Source: FEN-1219 sp035548835 (lineage in GTDB: Bacteria; Pseudomonadota; Gammaproteobacteria; Steroidobacterales; Rariloculaceae). From it: a stretch of 36,871 nucleotides of DNA. This document shows positions 22,899 through 30,573 of the stretch, piece after piece. Location of the stretch: NCBI GenBank assembly GCA_035548835.1, contig DASZSB010000100.1, positions 1 through 36,871 of the forward strand, written 5' to 3'. The position numbers and the translations under genes are program-made. The stretch's first letter is position 1, and the number at the start of each line of letters is the position of its first letter. The notes beneath the pieces were generated by a model, which ran no database searches, was not told where the DNA came from, and was given only the letters and a program-made list of their open reading frames with translations.

Positions 22899-25800
22899 AT
22901 GCTGAAATTCATCATCGAGACCTGCGTTCACCGGCGCGCCGCGACGCTGTTCGCGACGATCGTGATCGCGATCTTCGGCGTGAACGCGTATCTGAACACG
23001 CCGATAGAGGCATACCCCGACGTCACGAACGCGCAGGTCACCGTGATCGCGCAGAACCCCGGCTACGCGTCGGAGGAGATGGAGCGGCAGGTCACGGTGC
23101 CGCTCGAGCGGGCCCTGAATGGCACGCCCGGCATGACGCTGCTGCGCAGCGAGAGCCTGTTCGGCCTGTCGCTCGTGACCCTGATCTTCGGCGACGACGT
23201 CGACGCGTTCAAAGCGCGCATGGTCGTGGCGCAGCGCCTGACGCAGGCGGATCTGCCGGAGGGCGTGACGCCCGTGCTGGCGCCGGAAGCCACGCCGCTC
23301 GGCGAGATCTACCAGTTCCGCCTCACGAGCGACCGGCACGACATGTACCAGCTGCGCTCCGAGATGCAGTGGAACGTCACGCGCGTCCTGCGCCAGGTCG
23401 AAGGCGTGGCGGACGTGCTGCCGTTCGGCGGGTATCTGAAGGAGATCCACGTCGAGGCCGATCCCGAGAAGCTGCGCGCATCGGGCGTCACGCTCGCGGA
23501 GCTCGAGGACTCGATCGGCAAGGCGAACCTGAACGTCGGCGGCGGCTTCCTGCGCCACGGCGATCAGGAGCTCACGATCCGCGGCATCGGCTTCATCGAC
23601 TCCGCGGAGGACATCAAGAAGATTCCGCTGAAGGCGGGCGCCGGGCTGTCGCTGACGGTCGGCGACGTCGCCACCGTGAAGATCGCCGCCACGCCGCGCC
23701 GCGGCTCCGTCGGCTGGGGCGACAAACGCGAGACGGTCGAAGGCTTCGTGATCATGCGCCGCGGCGAAAACCCGTCGCGCGTGCTCGACGGTGTGCACGA
23801 GCAGGTCGAGGCGCTCAACAAGACGATCCTGCCGGCCGGCATGAAGATCGAGCCGTTCATCGACCGCTCCGACCTCGTGAGCCACACGCTGTCGACCGTG
23901 CACGACAACCTGCTGCACGGGTTCGTGCTCGTCGTGGCCGTCGTCTGGCTGTTCCTGCGGACGGCCATCGGCTCGAGCATCGTGGCCGTCGTGATTCCGC
24001 TCGCGCTGCTCGTCGCGTTCATCGGCCTCTATCTGATCGGCTTGCCCGCGAACCTGATCTCGATGGGCGCCATCGACTTCGGCATCCTCGTGGATGGCGC
24101 CGTGGTGCTCGTCGAGCGCGTGACGCACGCGATCGGTCACGAGCACCCGAAGAGCCGCCGCGAGCTGCTGCACCTCGTGATCGCCGCGGCCGTCGACGTC
24201 GGCCGGCCCACGTTCTACGCGATGTCGATCATCATCGCGGCGCTCGTGCCGGTGTTCACGCTGCAATCCGTCGAAGGCCGCATCTTCCGGCCGCTCGCGC
24301 TGACCTACGCGTTCGCACTCGTCGGCGCGCTCGTGTTCTCGCTGACCATCGTGCCGGCGCTCTGCGCGTTCCTGTTCCGCCCCCACCACAGGAGCGACGA
24401 GCCGCGCTGGCTCGAGAAGCTACGCGCACTCTATCGCCGGCTGCTCGAGCGCACGCTCGCACACCGCTACCGGCCGGTCGTGGCCGGCATCGTGCTCGTG
24501 CTCGCCGGCGGTTGGGCGGTGAGCCGCGTCGGCACGGAGTTCCTGCCCGAGCTCGACGAAGGCGATTTCGACGTGGTCGTGGAGATGCCGGCCAGCATCG
24601 CGATGAGCGTCGGCCAGGACATGCTCGTGGAGGTCCGCAAACGCATCCTCGCGTTTCCCGAGGTGCTGCAGGTGCTCTCCGAGCACGGTCGTCCCGAGGA
24701 CGGCACCGACAACGAAGGCGTGAACATGTCGGAGACCTACGTCCATCTGAAGCAGAAGGACGACTGGCGCCCCGGCTGGGACAAGGAGCGGCTCGTGCAG
24801 GCCATGCGCGCGTCGCTGAGCGAGATTCCGGGCGTGCGCTTCAACTTCTCGTCGCCGATCAAGGACAACGTGGAGGAGTCCGTCAGCGGCGTGCGCGGCA
24901 AGGTGGTGCTCAAGATCTTCGGCGAGGACTTGGCGAAGATGCATGCCACGCTCGAAGAGGCGAAGGCCGCGCTCAAGGACATCCCCGGCATCACGGACCT
25001 CGATCTGTACCGCGACGCGACGACGCCGCAGCTGCGCGTGCACCTGGATCGCGCCGCGCTCGCCCACGCCGGCGTGCCGGTGCGCGACGCCGCGCGCGGC
25101 ATCGAGACCGCGCTGTCCGGGCGCGTCGTCACGCAGTTCTACGAAGGCGAGCGGCCCGTGCCCGTGCGCCTGCTGTATCCGAAATCCGTGCGCGACGATC
25201 AGGAGAAGATCGCGTCCTTGCCGATCGACACCGGCGACGGCACGAGCGTGCCGCTGAAGCAGCTCGCGCACATCGAGGTCGCGGACGGCGTGGCGTCCAT
25301 CGTGCGCGAGGGCAACATCCGCTTCCTCGCCTTGAAGTTCAACGTCGAAGGCCGCGACATGGGGTCCGTCGTGAAGGACGCGACCGCCGCCGTGGCCGCC
25401 CACGTGAAGCCGCCCGACGGCCACTACTTCGTGTGGGGCGGCGAGTTCGAGAACCAGGCGCGTGCCGTGCGGCGGCTCGAGATCGTCGTGCCGATCGCGG
25501 TGCTGCTCGTGCTGGGCCTGCTGTACGCGGCCATGAACAGCGGCCGCAGCGCGCTCGCGATCCTGGCCACCGTGCCGTTCTCGCTGTCCGGCGGCGCATT
25601 CGCGCTGCTCGCGGCCGGCATTCCCCTGTCGGTCAGCGCCGTGATCGGCTTCATCGCGCTGCTCGGCCAGGTGTCGCTCATGGGCGTGCTCGTGCTGTCG
25701 GCGACGGAAACGCGCAGGCGCGCGGGCGAAGCCCTGCTGCCGGCATTGCTCGAAGGCGCGAGCGAAAGGCTGCGCGCCGTGCTCATGGCCTCGTCGCTCG

Positions 25801-25985
25801 CGATGCTCGGCCTGCTGCCGATGGCCGTGTCGACCGGCGTCGGCAGCGAAACGCAGCGGCCGTTCGCGCTCGTGGTCGTCGGCGGCATGATCACGACGCT
25901 GCTCGTGGCCCTGTTCCTGTTGCCGGCGATCTACAGTTTCATCACGCCGGCGACCCTGAAGACTCCGGAAGAGATGGACGCATGA
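22899..25985 (+). CDS. Heavy-metal RND efflux pump (CzcA family)
   Basis: This proton-driven inner-membrane pump of the HME-RND group has 1028 residues, the usual length. It has twelve helices with two large periplasmic loops. The proton-relay motif in helix 4 is DFG-x3-DGA-x3-VER with Asp393, Asp399 and Glu406; the 6- and 7-residue spacing equals that of Asp402, Asp408 and Glu415 of CzcA. This pattern is that of divalent-cation pumps (Zn, Co, Cd, Ni) rather than the CusA copper/silver type. The residue after the Glu is Arg where CzcA-type pumps have Asn. Other marks are PGYASEEMERQVTVPLERALNG and the C-terminal FALVVVGGMITTLLVALFLLPAIY. It lies eight bases after the adaptor gene and its stop overlaps the channel gene. 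Confidence 0.95.
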   Translation: MLKFIIETCVHRRAATLFATIVIAIFGVNAYLNTPIEAYPDVTNAQVTVIAQNPGYASEEMERQVTVPLERALNGTPGMTLLRSESLFGLSLVTLIFGDDVDAFKARMVVAQRLTQADLPEGVTPVLAPEATPLGEIYQFRLTSDRHDMYQLRSEMQWNVTRVLRQVEGVADVLPFGGYLKEIHVEADPEKLRASGVTLAELEDSIGKANLNVGGGFLRHGDQELTIRGIGFIDSAEDIKKIPLKAGAGLSLTVGDVATVKIAATPRRGSVGWGDKRETVEGFVIMRRGENPSRVLDGVHEQVEALNKTILPAGMKIEPFIDRSDLVSHTLSTVHDNLLHGFVLVVAVVWLFLRTAIGSSIVAVVIPLALLVAFIGLYLIGLPANLISMGAIDFGILVDGAVVLVERVTHAIGHEHPKSRRELLHLVIAAAVDVGRPTFYAMSIIIAALVPVFTLQSVEGRIFRPLALTYAFALVGALVFSLTIVPALCAFLFRPHHRSDEPRWLEKLRALYRRLLERTLAHRYRPVVAGIVLVLAGGWAVSRVGTEFLPELDEGDFDVVVEMPASIAMSVGQDMLVEVRKRILAFPEVLQVLSEHGRPEDGTDNEGVNMSETYVHLKQKDDWRPGWDKERLVQAMRASLSEIPGVRFNFSSPIKDNVEESVSGVRGKVVLKIFGEDLAKMHATLEEAKAALKDIPGITDLDLYRDATTPQLRVHLDRAALAHAGVPVRDAARGIETALSGRVVTQFYEGERPVPVRLLYPKSVRDDQEKIASLPIDTGDGTSVPLKQLAHIEVADGVASIVREGNIRFLALKFNVEGRDMGSVVKDATAAVAAHVKPPDGHYFVWGGEFENQARAVRRLEIVVPIAVLLVLGLLYAAMNSGRSALAILATVPFSLSGGAFALLAAGIPLSVSAVIGFIALLGQVSLMGVLVLSATETRRRAGEALLPALLEGASERLRAVLMASSLAMLGLLPMAVSTGVGSETQRPFALVVVGGMITTLLVALFLLPAIYSFITPATLKTPEEMDA

Positions 25986-27253
25986 TTTCCCAGGTACGCA
26001 TCGCGCGCGGGCTGACAGCACTGCTCGCCACCCACGTCGCTCTCGGCTCGGCCCTCGCGGCCGAAACCCCCACACCCCCCGCCGAGACCTCGTGGACCGA
26101 CGTGCTGCGGCTCGCGCGCGAAGCTACGCCGCGGCTCGCGCTCGAGCGCGCTTCCGTCTCGCTCGCGGCGGCCGACCGCCGCACGGCGGGCGAGCTGCCG
26201 AACCCGAGCCTGAATCTGGGCCGCGAGAAGCCGACCGGCGGCGGCGCCACGCTGTTCGACGGCGACAAGCTCGACACCGTGGGTCTCGAGATGCCGCTGC
26301 ACGCGCCGGGGCTGCGCAGCGCGCGCATCCGCGCCGCGGATCAGACGCTCATGGCGGCCCGCAACCACGCGCAGGCGCACGTGAACACGCTCGCCGCCGA
26401 CGCCGGCGAGGCCTTCATCGAGCTGTTGCTGGCACAACGCGAAGTGGACGTGCTGACCGGCGCGCAGCAGGAGCTGAAGAAGCTCCACGACGTGGTCGAA
26501 GCGCGCCAGCAGAACGGCGTGTCGAGCCAGTACGACCTGCTGCGTCTCGACGTCGAGATCGCGAGCTGGCGCGGCCGGCTGCACGAAGCGCAGACCGACG
26601 TGATCGACCGTCAGGCGCAGCTCGCGACGCTGCTCGGCTTCTCGGGCTGGCAGCCCGTGGCCACGGGCGACCTGCGCGCGCTGGCCGAGCAGCTCAAACC
26701 CGACGACGGCGTGTTCGACGTCGCGACGCATCCCGCCATGGTGGCCGCGGCCGCCGAGCAGGCCTCGGCCGAGAGCCGCGTGACGCTGGCCGAGCGCGAA
26801 CGCCTGCCCGAGATCTCGCTCGACGTCGACAAGAGCCGCACGACCGCGCCGTTCGGCGCGAGCCGCCACGTCGGCGTGTCGGTCGAAGTGCCGATCATGA
26901 ACCGCCGCCAGGGCTCGCTCGATCACGCGCGCGCGGAAGCCGATGCCGCGGCGCAGGAGCGGCGCCTGACCGAGGCCGAGCTCAGCACCGACATCGCGCG
27001 CAGCGCGCAGGTCGCGACGCATCGGCTGCAGGTGCTCGAGCAGTTCGACGGCCAGGTCGCGAAGCGCCTGCCCGAGCTCAAGGACATGGCCGAGGTCGCC
27101 TACCGCGTCGGCAACACGCCGATGGTGGAGCTGCTCGACGCCGCGCGCACGCGCTACGAGGCGCAGCTCGAGCAGGCGAAGCTCGAGGCGGAGCTCGCCG
27201 AGGCGCGGCTCGACGTGGCGCAGGCCCGCGGCGCGCTCGGCGTGCGCTTCTGA
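25982..27253 (+). CDS. Outer-membrane efflux channel, TolC/CzcC family
   Basis: The third component of the efflux complex forms the outer-membrane tunnel. Its ATG overlaps the pump stop (ATGA), so it is translationally coupled. It has 423 residues, a signal peptide (about 1-27) and two repeated OEP halves made of long amphipathic helices. These include SLAAADRRTAGELPNPSLNLG at the start of the first strand pair, EVDVLTGAQQELKKLHDVVEARQQNGVSSQYDLL in the first half, and AEVAYRVGNTPMVELLDAARTRYE at the end of the second. No lipobox is visible, as in CzcC. Together with the two genes before it, it forms a complete CzcCBA-type set in the order B-A-C. The channel is the last gene of the operon. 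Confidence 0.93.
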   Translation: MISQVRIARGLTALLATHVALGSALAAETPTPPAETSWTDVLRLAREATPRLALERASVSLAAADRRTAGELPNPSLNLGREKPTGGGATLFDGDKLDTVGLEMPLHAPGLRSARIRAADQTLMAARNHAQAHVNTLAADAGEAFIELLLAQREVDVLTGAQQELKKLHDVVEARQQNGVSSQYDLLRLDVEIASWRGRLHEAQTDVIDRQAQLATLLGFSGWQPVATGDLRALAEQLKPDDGVFDVATHPAMVAAAAEQASAESRVTLAERERLPEISLDVDKSRTTAPFGASRHVGVSVEVPIMNRRQGSLDHARAEADAAAQERRLTEAELSTDIARSAQVATHRLQVLEQFDGQVAKRLPELKDMAEVAYRVGNTPMVELLDAARTRYEAQLEQAKLEAELAEARLDVAQARGALGVRF

Positions 27254-27254
27254 C

Positions 27255-27273
27255 ACGGGCCCGCCGCGCCCGT
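27255..27273 (+). terminator. GC hairpin after the efflux operon
   Basis: ACGGGC (27255-27260) pairs with GCCCGT (27268-27273) around a seven-base loop, right after the channel gene stop. It has no T-tract, so it may be a Rho-dependent end or only an mRNA-protecting hairpin. Confidence 0.3.
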
Positions 27274-27331
27274 CTGGCGCCCGTCCCGCGCGCCGTCCCG
27301 CTCACATAACCGCGCGCGCGCCGATCGTTCC

Positions 27332-27369
27332 GAAATATTCTTAGCGGCCGCCGCGGCCGTCACTACACT
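27332..27369 (+). promoter_or_regulatory. Possible promoter of the FadL-YeeE-YeeE operon
   Basis: A weak -35 (TTAGCG, 27341-27346) and -10 (TACACT, 27364-27369) stand 17 bp apart. They follow an AT-rich stretch, GAAATATTC (27332-27340), whose outer GAA/TTC form an inverted repeat. A GC palindrome-like segment (CGGCCG-ccg-CGGCCG) lies in the spacer. ArsR-type sulfur sensors such as BigR often govern yeeE/yedE genes and bind AT-rich repeats, but no such site can be proven here. Confidence 0.35.
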
Positions 27370-27402
27370 GCGCGCCTCTGTCATCGCTCCCCGGAGTCCG
27401 GC

Positions 27403-28659
27403 ATGCGCTCACGTCTTCTCGCCGCGGTCACTCTCACGCTACTGACCGCGCAGGCGCATGCCACGGATGGCTACTTCTCGCTGGGCTACGGCATCCAGTC
27501 CAAGGCCGAGGCGGGCACGGGCATCGCGCTCGCGCGCGACGCGCTCACGATCGCGACGAACCCCGCGGGCCTGACCGCCGCGCCCGGCAGCCTCGAGATC
27601 GGCGCCGACGTCTTCGCGCCGAGCCGCGGAGCCACGCTCACGCAAGGCGGCGTGCCCGCCGACTTCAGCGGCAACGGCACGTCCGCGTTCCTGATCCCGG
27701 AGCTCGGCTACAACCGGTCGCTCGGCAAGCGGGCCGCCTTCGGCGTCGCCGTGTTCGGCAACGGCGGCATGAACACCGACTACGATCGCAATCCGTTCGC
27801 GCGGTTCGGCGCGACGGGCTCGGCGGGCGTCGACCTGACGCAGCTGTTCATCTCGCCGGGCGTCGCCGTGAAGCTCGGCGACTCGCAGTCCTTCGGCGTG
27901 GCCCTGAACGGGGTGTACCAGCGGTTCAAGGCCAAGGGCATCGGACTGTTCGCGGGGTTCTCGGCGGACCCGGCGCACGTCTCCGATCAGGGGTACGACG
28001 CCTCCACGGGATTCGGGCTGCGCGTGGGCTGGCAAGGCCAGTTCGGGCAGCACCTGCGTCTCGGCGCCACGTGGCAGCCGAAAATCCGGACGGGCGCGTT
28101 CGACCGTTACCGCGGGCTGTTTGCGGACGCCGGCGGTTTCGACATCCCGGAGACATACGGAATCGGGCTCGCGGTGCGGCCGGGCGAGCGGTGGCAGCTC
28201 GCCCTCGACTGGCAGCGGACCCTCTATTCCGACGTGCCCTCCGTCGGCGATCCCCTGAACGCGCTGTTCGCCGGCGTGCCGCTCGGCGCCCCCAACGGGC
28301 CCGGCTTCGGCTGGCAGGACGTGACCGTATGGAAGCTCGGCGGCAACGTGCGGCTGAACGACCGCCTCGTGCTGCGCGCCGGCGTGGCACGCAACGACCA
28401 GCCCATTCCGGCGTCGCAGACGTTCATCAACATCCTGGCGCCGGGCGTCGTCCGCACGCACACGACGTTCGGCGTCACGTGGGCGCTCGACGCCACCCAC
28501 GAGCTCGATTTCGCGTACATGCACGCGGCCAGGGAGACCGTGGCGGGCAGCGGCTCGATCCCGCCCGCCTTTGGCGGCGGCGAAGCCGACCTGCGCCTCG
28601 CGGAGAACTCGCTCGGCTTTGCCTGGCGCCGCCGGTTCGGCGGCGAGGGGACGCGATGA
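27403..28659 (+). CDS. FadL/OmpP1/TodX-type outer membrane transport protein
   Basis: FadL-type barrels let hydrophobic compounds such as fatty acids or aromatics cross the outer membrane. The 418-residue protein has a signal peptide (about 1-20, AQAHAT). The FadL start follows (DGYFSLGYGIQSKAEAGTGIALARDALTIATNPAGL), with the conserved NPA motif, then about fourteen amphipathic strands. The last strand ends LGFAWRRRF, followed by a six-residue extension (GGEGTR) caused by the overlap with the next gene. Its stop overlaps the ATG of the first yeeE gene (ATGA). Because of this coupling to two sulfur-transport genes, the ligand may be a sulfur compound rather than a fatty acid; this is inference. 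Confidence 0.88.
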   Translation: MRSRLLAAVTLTLLTAQAHATDGYFSLGYGIQSKAEAGTGIALARDALTIATNPAGLTAAPGSLEIGADVFAPSRGATLTQGGVPADFSGNGTSAFLIPELGYNRSLGKRAAFGVAVFGNGGMNTDYDRNPFARFGATGSAGVDLTQLFISPGVAVKLGDSQSFGVALNGVYQRFKAKGIGLFAGFSADPAHVSDQGYDASTGFGLRVGWQGQFGQHLRLGATWQPKIRTGAFDRYRGLFADAGGFDIPETYGIGLAVRPGERWQLALDWQRTLYSDVPSVGDPLNALFAGVPLGAPNGPGFGWQDVTVWKLGGNVRLNDRLVLRAGVARNDQPIPASQTFINILAPGVVRTHTTFGVTWALDATHELDFAYMHAARETVAGSGSIPPAFGGGEADLRLAENSLGFAWRRRFGGEGTR

Positions 28660-29063
28660 CCGCCTCCATGTTGCACGCGCTGCTCGGCGGCGCACTGATC
28701 GGCGCGGCCGCCGGCCTGCTGCTGCTCGTCAACGGCAGGATTGCCGGCATCAGCGGCATCCTCGGCCGGGTCACGAGCGCGGACTTGGGGGATCAGGGCT
28801 GGCGAATCGCGTTCCTCGCGGGACTGCTCGCGCCCGCCCTCGTGTTCGGCACGGGCACCGCACAGCTGCACCCGGGCTGGACGTGGGCCGTGGTGTCGGG
28901 CCTGCTGGTGGGCTTCGGCACGCGGCTCGGCCGCGGCTGCACCAGCGGTCACGGCGTCTGCGGGCTCGCGAACCTGTCCGGCCGCTCGCTGCTGGCCACG
29001 CTGGTCTTCATGGCCACCGCGCTCGTCACGGTGTGGGTCGTGCGCCACGGAGGCCTGGCATGA
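28656..29063 (+). CDS. YeeE/YedE-family sulfur transporter half (N-terminal type)
   Basis: YeeE/YedE (TsuA, PmpA/PmpB) proteins are inner-membrane carriers for thiosulfate or related sulfur species that pass the ion along conserved Cys residues. This 135-residue half has four hydrophobic helices and the signature GRGCTSGHGVCGLANLSGRS (about 94-113), with the Cys expected to bind the sulfur compound. It starts at an ATGA overlap with the FadL-type gene and ends in an ATGA overlap with the second half, so all three are probably made in equal amounts. It begins with Met-Thr-Ala-Ser, and the helix starting LHALLGGALIGAAAGLLLLVNG follows. Two short halves together resemble one full-length YeeE. 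Confidence 0.92.
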   Translation: MTASMLHALLGGALIGAAAGLLLLVNGRIAGISGILGRVTSADLGDQGWRIAFLAGLLAPALVFGTGTAQLHPGWTWAVVSGLLVGFGTRLGRGCTSGHGVCGLANLSGRSLLATLVFMATALVTVWVVRHGGLA

Positions 29064-29512
29064 AGGCGCTCACCGCCCTGCTCGCGGGTCTCGTGTTCGG
29101 CGCCGGCCTGCTGATCTCCGGCATGACGGACCCCGCCAACGTGCTCGGCTTCCTCGACGTCTTCGGCGACTGGCGCCCGCAGCTCGCGTTCGTCATGGGT
29201 GGCGCGGTGCTCGTCGCCGCGCCCGCGTTCTGGCTCGCGCGCCGGCGGTCCCGCTCGCTGCTCGGCGAGCCGGTCAGCCTGCCGCCGCGCAGCGGCGTCG
29301 ATGGCAAGCTCGTGACCGGCGCGGCGCTGTTCGGGGTAGGCTGGGGCATGAGCGGCCTGTGCCCGGGGCCCGCGATCGTCGTGCTCGCGAGCGGGGAGCC
29401 GCTCATCTTCGTGTTCGTCGGCGCGCTGCTCGTCGGCAGCTGGGCGGCTACGCTCGGCGCGCCGAGGCGGGCGGCGTCGACGACGCCGGCGCCGCGCTCC
29501 GCCGGCCTCTAG
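29060..29512 (+). CDS. YeeE/YedE-family sulfur transporter half (C-terminal type)
   Basis: The 150-residue partner has about four hydrophobic helices and the second signature of the family, GWGMSGLCPGPAIV (about 93-106), whose Cys corresponds to the second pore Cys of YeeE. The N-terminus carries LVFGAGLLISGMTDPANVLGFLDV, typical of PmpB/DUF6691 halves. It starts in an ATGA overlap with the first half. The C-terminus is a short Arg/Ala/Pro-rich tail. Its stop lies in a CTAG palindrome (29509-29512) that also encodes the stop of nrdB on the opposite strand, so the two operons run into each other without any space for a terminator. Confidence 0.92.
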   Translation: MKALTALLAGLVFGAGLLISGMTDPANVLGFLDVFGDWRPQLAFVMGGAVLVAAPAFWLARRRSRSLLGEPVSLPPRSGVDGKLVTGAALFGVGWGMSGLCPGPAIVVLASGEPLIFVFVGALLVGSWAATLGAPRRAASTTPAPRSAGL

Positions 29513-30573
29513 TCCGCGCGCGCGATCAGGTCGAGCTGCCCGCGCCGCGCGACGCGGCGGTCGAACAGCCCCCACGCGCCCTCGGTGCCGTGCCACGCGC
29601 CGCCCGTTGCAGCCTTCGCGTACTCCGTGGCCCGCGTCTCGAAGAAGTTCGCGTGCTCCACGCCGTTCAGGATCGCCGTGAGCCACGGCAGCGGGTGCTC
29701 CTTCACGCCGTAGAGCTTCGGCAGCCCGAGCTGGCCGAGGCGCCAGTCCGCGATGTAGCGGATGTACGCCTTCACGTCCTCGGCCGCGAGCCCTTCGATC
29801 GGACCCAGCTCGAACGCGAGATCGATGAACCGGTCCTCGAGCCGCACGACCGTGCGCGCGCAGTCGACGATGTCGTCCTTCACGGCGGCGGTCAGCGCAC
29901 CGGTCTCCGCGGCGAACGTGTGGAACAGCCGCACGATGCCCTCGCAGTGCAGCGTCTCGTCGCGCACGGACCAGGAGACCACCTGCCCCATGCCGCGCAT
30001 CTTGTTGTGGCGCGGGAAGTTCAAGAGGATCGCGAAGCTCGCGAAGAGCTGCAGGCCTTCCGCGAAGCCGCCGAACATCGCGAGCGTGCGCAGGATGTCG
30101 GCCTCGGTTTCGACACCGAAAGTCTGCAGATAATCGTGCTTGTCGCGCATCGCGGCGTAGTCCAGGAATGCCGCGAACTCCGTGTCCGGCATGCCGAGCG
30201 TTTCCAGCAGCAACGCGTAGGCCGCGATGTGCACGGTCTCCATGTTCGCGAACGCCGCGAGCATCATCTTGATCTCGGTCGGCTTGAACACGCGCCCGTA
30301 GCGTTCCATGTAGTTGTCCTGCACCTCCACGTCGGCCTGCGTGAAGAAGCGGAACACCTGCGTCAGCAGGTTGCGCTCGGCGTCCGTCAGGCGCGTGCTC
30401 CAGTCCTTGCAGTCTTCCCCGAGCGGGATCTCCTCCGGCATCCAGTGGATCTGCTGCTGGCGACGCCAGTACTCGAGCGCCCAGGGATAACGCAGCGGCT
30501 TGTAGCTCTTGCTCGGCGTGAGCAGGCCAGGACGCTGCAGCAGCTCGATCTGATCGGTCGCGATTACTGACAT
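29509..30573 (-). CDS. nrdB: Class Ia ribonucleotide reductase small subunit NrdB
   Basis: NrdB carries the di-iron/tyrosyl radical that starts catalysis in NrdA. The 354-residue protein shows all the expected ligands: Asp81, Glu112 and His115 (NMETVHIAAY), Glu172 (FAEGLQLF), Glu206 and His209 (VRDETLHCEG). The radical Tyr is Tyr119, seven residues after Glu112, as Tyr122 is after Glu115 in E. coli. It therefore looks like a normal Tyr-radical enzyme, not the Phe- or Leu-substituted class Ic. Its ATG at 30573 lies inside the 3' end of nrdA (10-base overlap), so the subunits are coupled. No ATP-cone is added at its N-terminus. It is convergent with the yeeE operon. Confidence 0.95.
   Translation of the reverse strand: MSVIATDQIELLQRPGLLTPSKSYKPLRYPWALEYWRRQQQIHWMPEEIPLGEDCKDWSTRLTDAERNLLTQVFRFFTQADVEVQDNYMERYGRVFKPTEIKMMLAAFANMETVHIAAYALLLETLGMPDTEFAAFLDYAAMRDKHDYLQTFGVETEADILRTLAMFGGFAEGLQLFASFAILLNFPRHNKMRGMGQVVSWSVRDETLHCEGIVRLFHTFAAETGALTAAVKDDIVDCARTVVRLEDRFIDLAFELGPIEGLAAEDVKAYIRYIADWRLGQLGLPKLYGVKEHPLPWLTAILNGVEHANFFETRATEYAKAATGGAWHGTEGAWGLFDRRVARRGQLDLIARAD

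Noticed and set aside
22707..26075. Two long minus-strand frames opposite the RND pump gene
   Set aside because: They are antisense to a fully recognised CzcA-type pump and carry low-complexity Arg/Asp/Glu-rich sequence.
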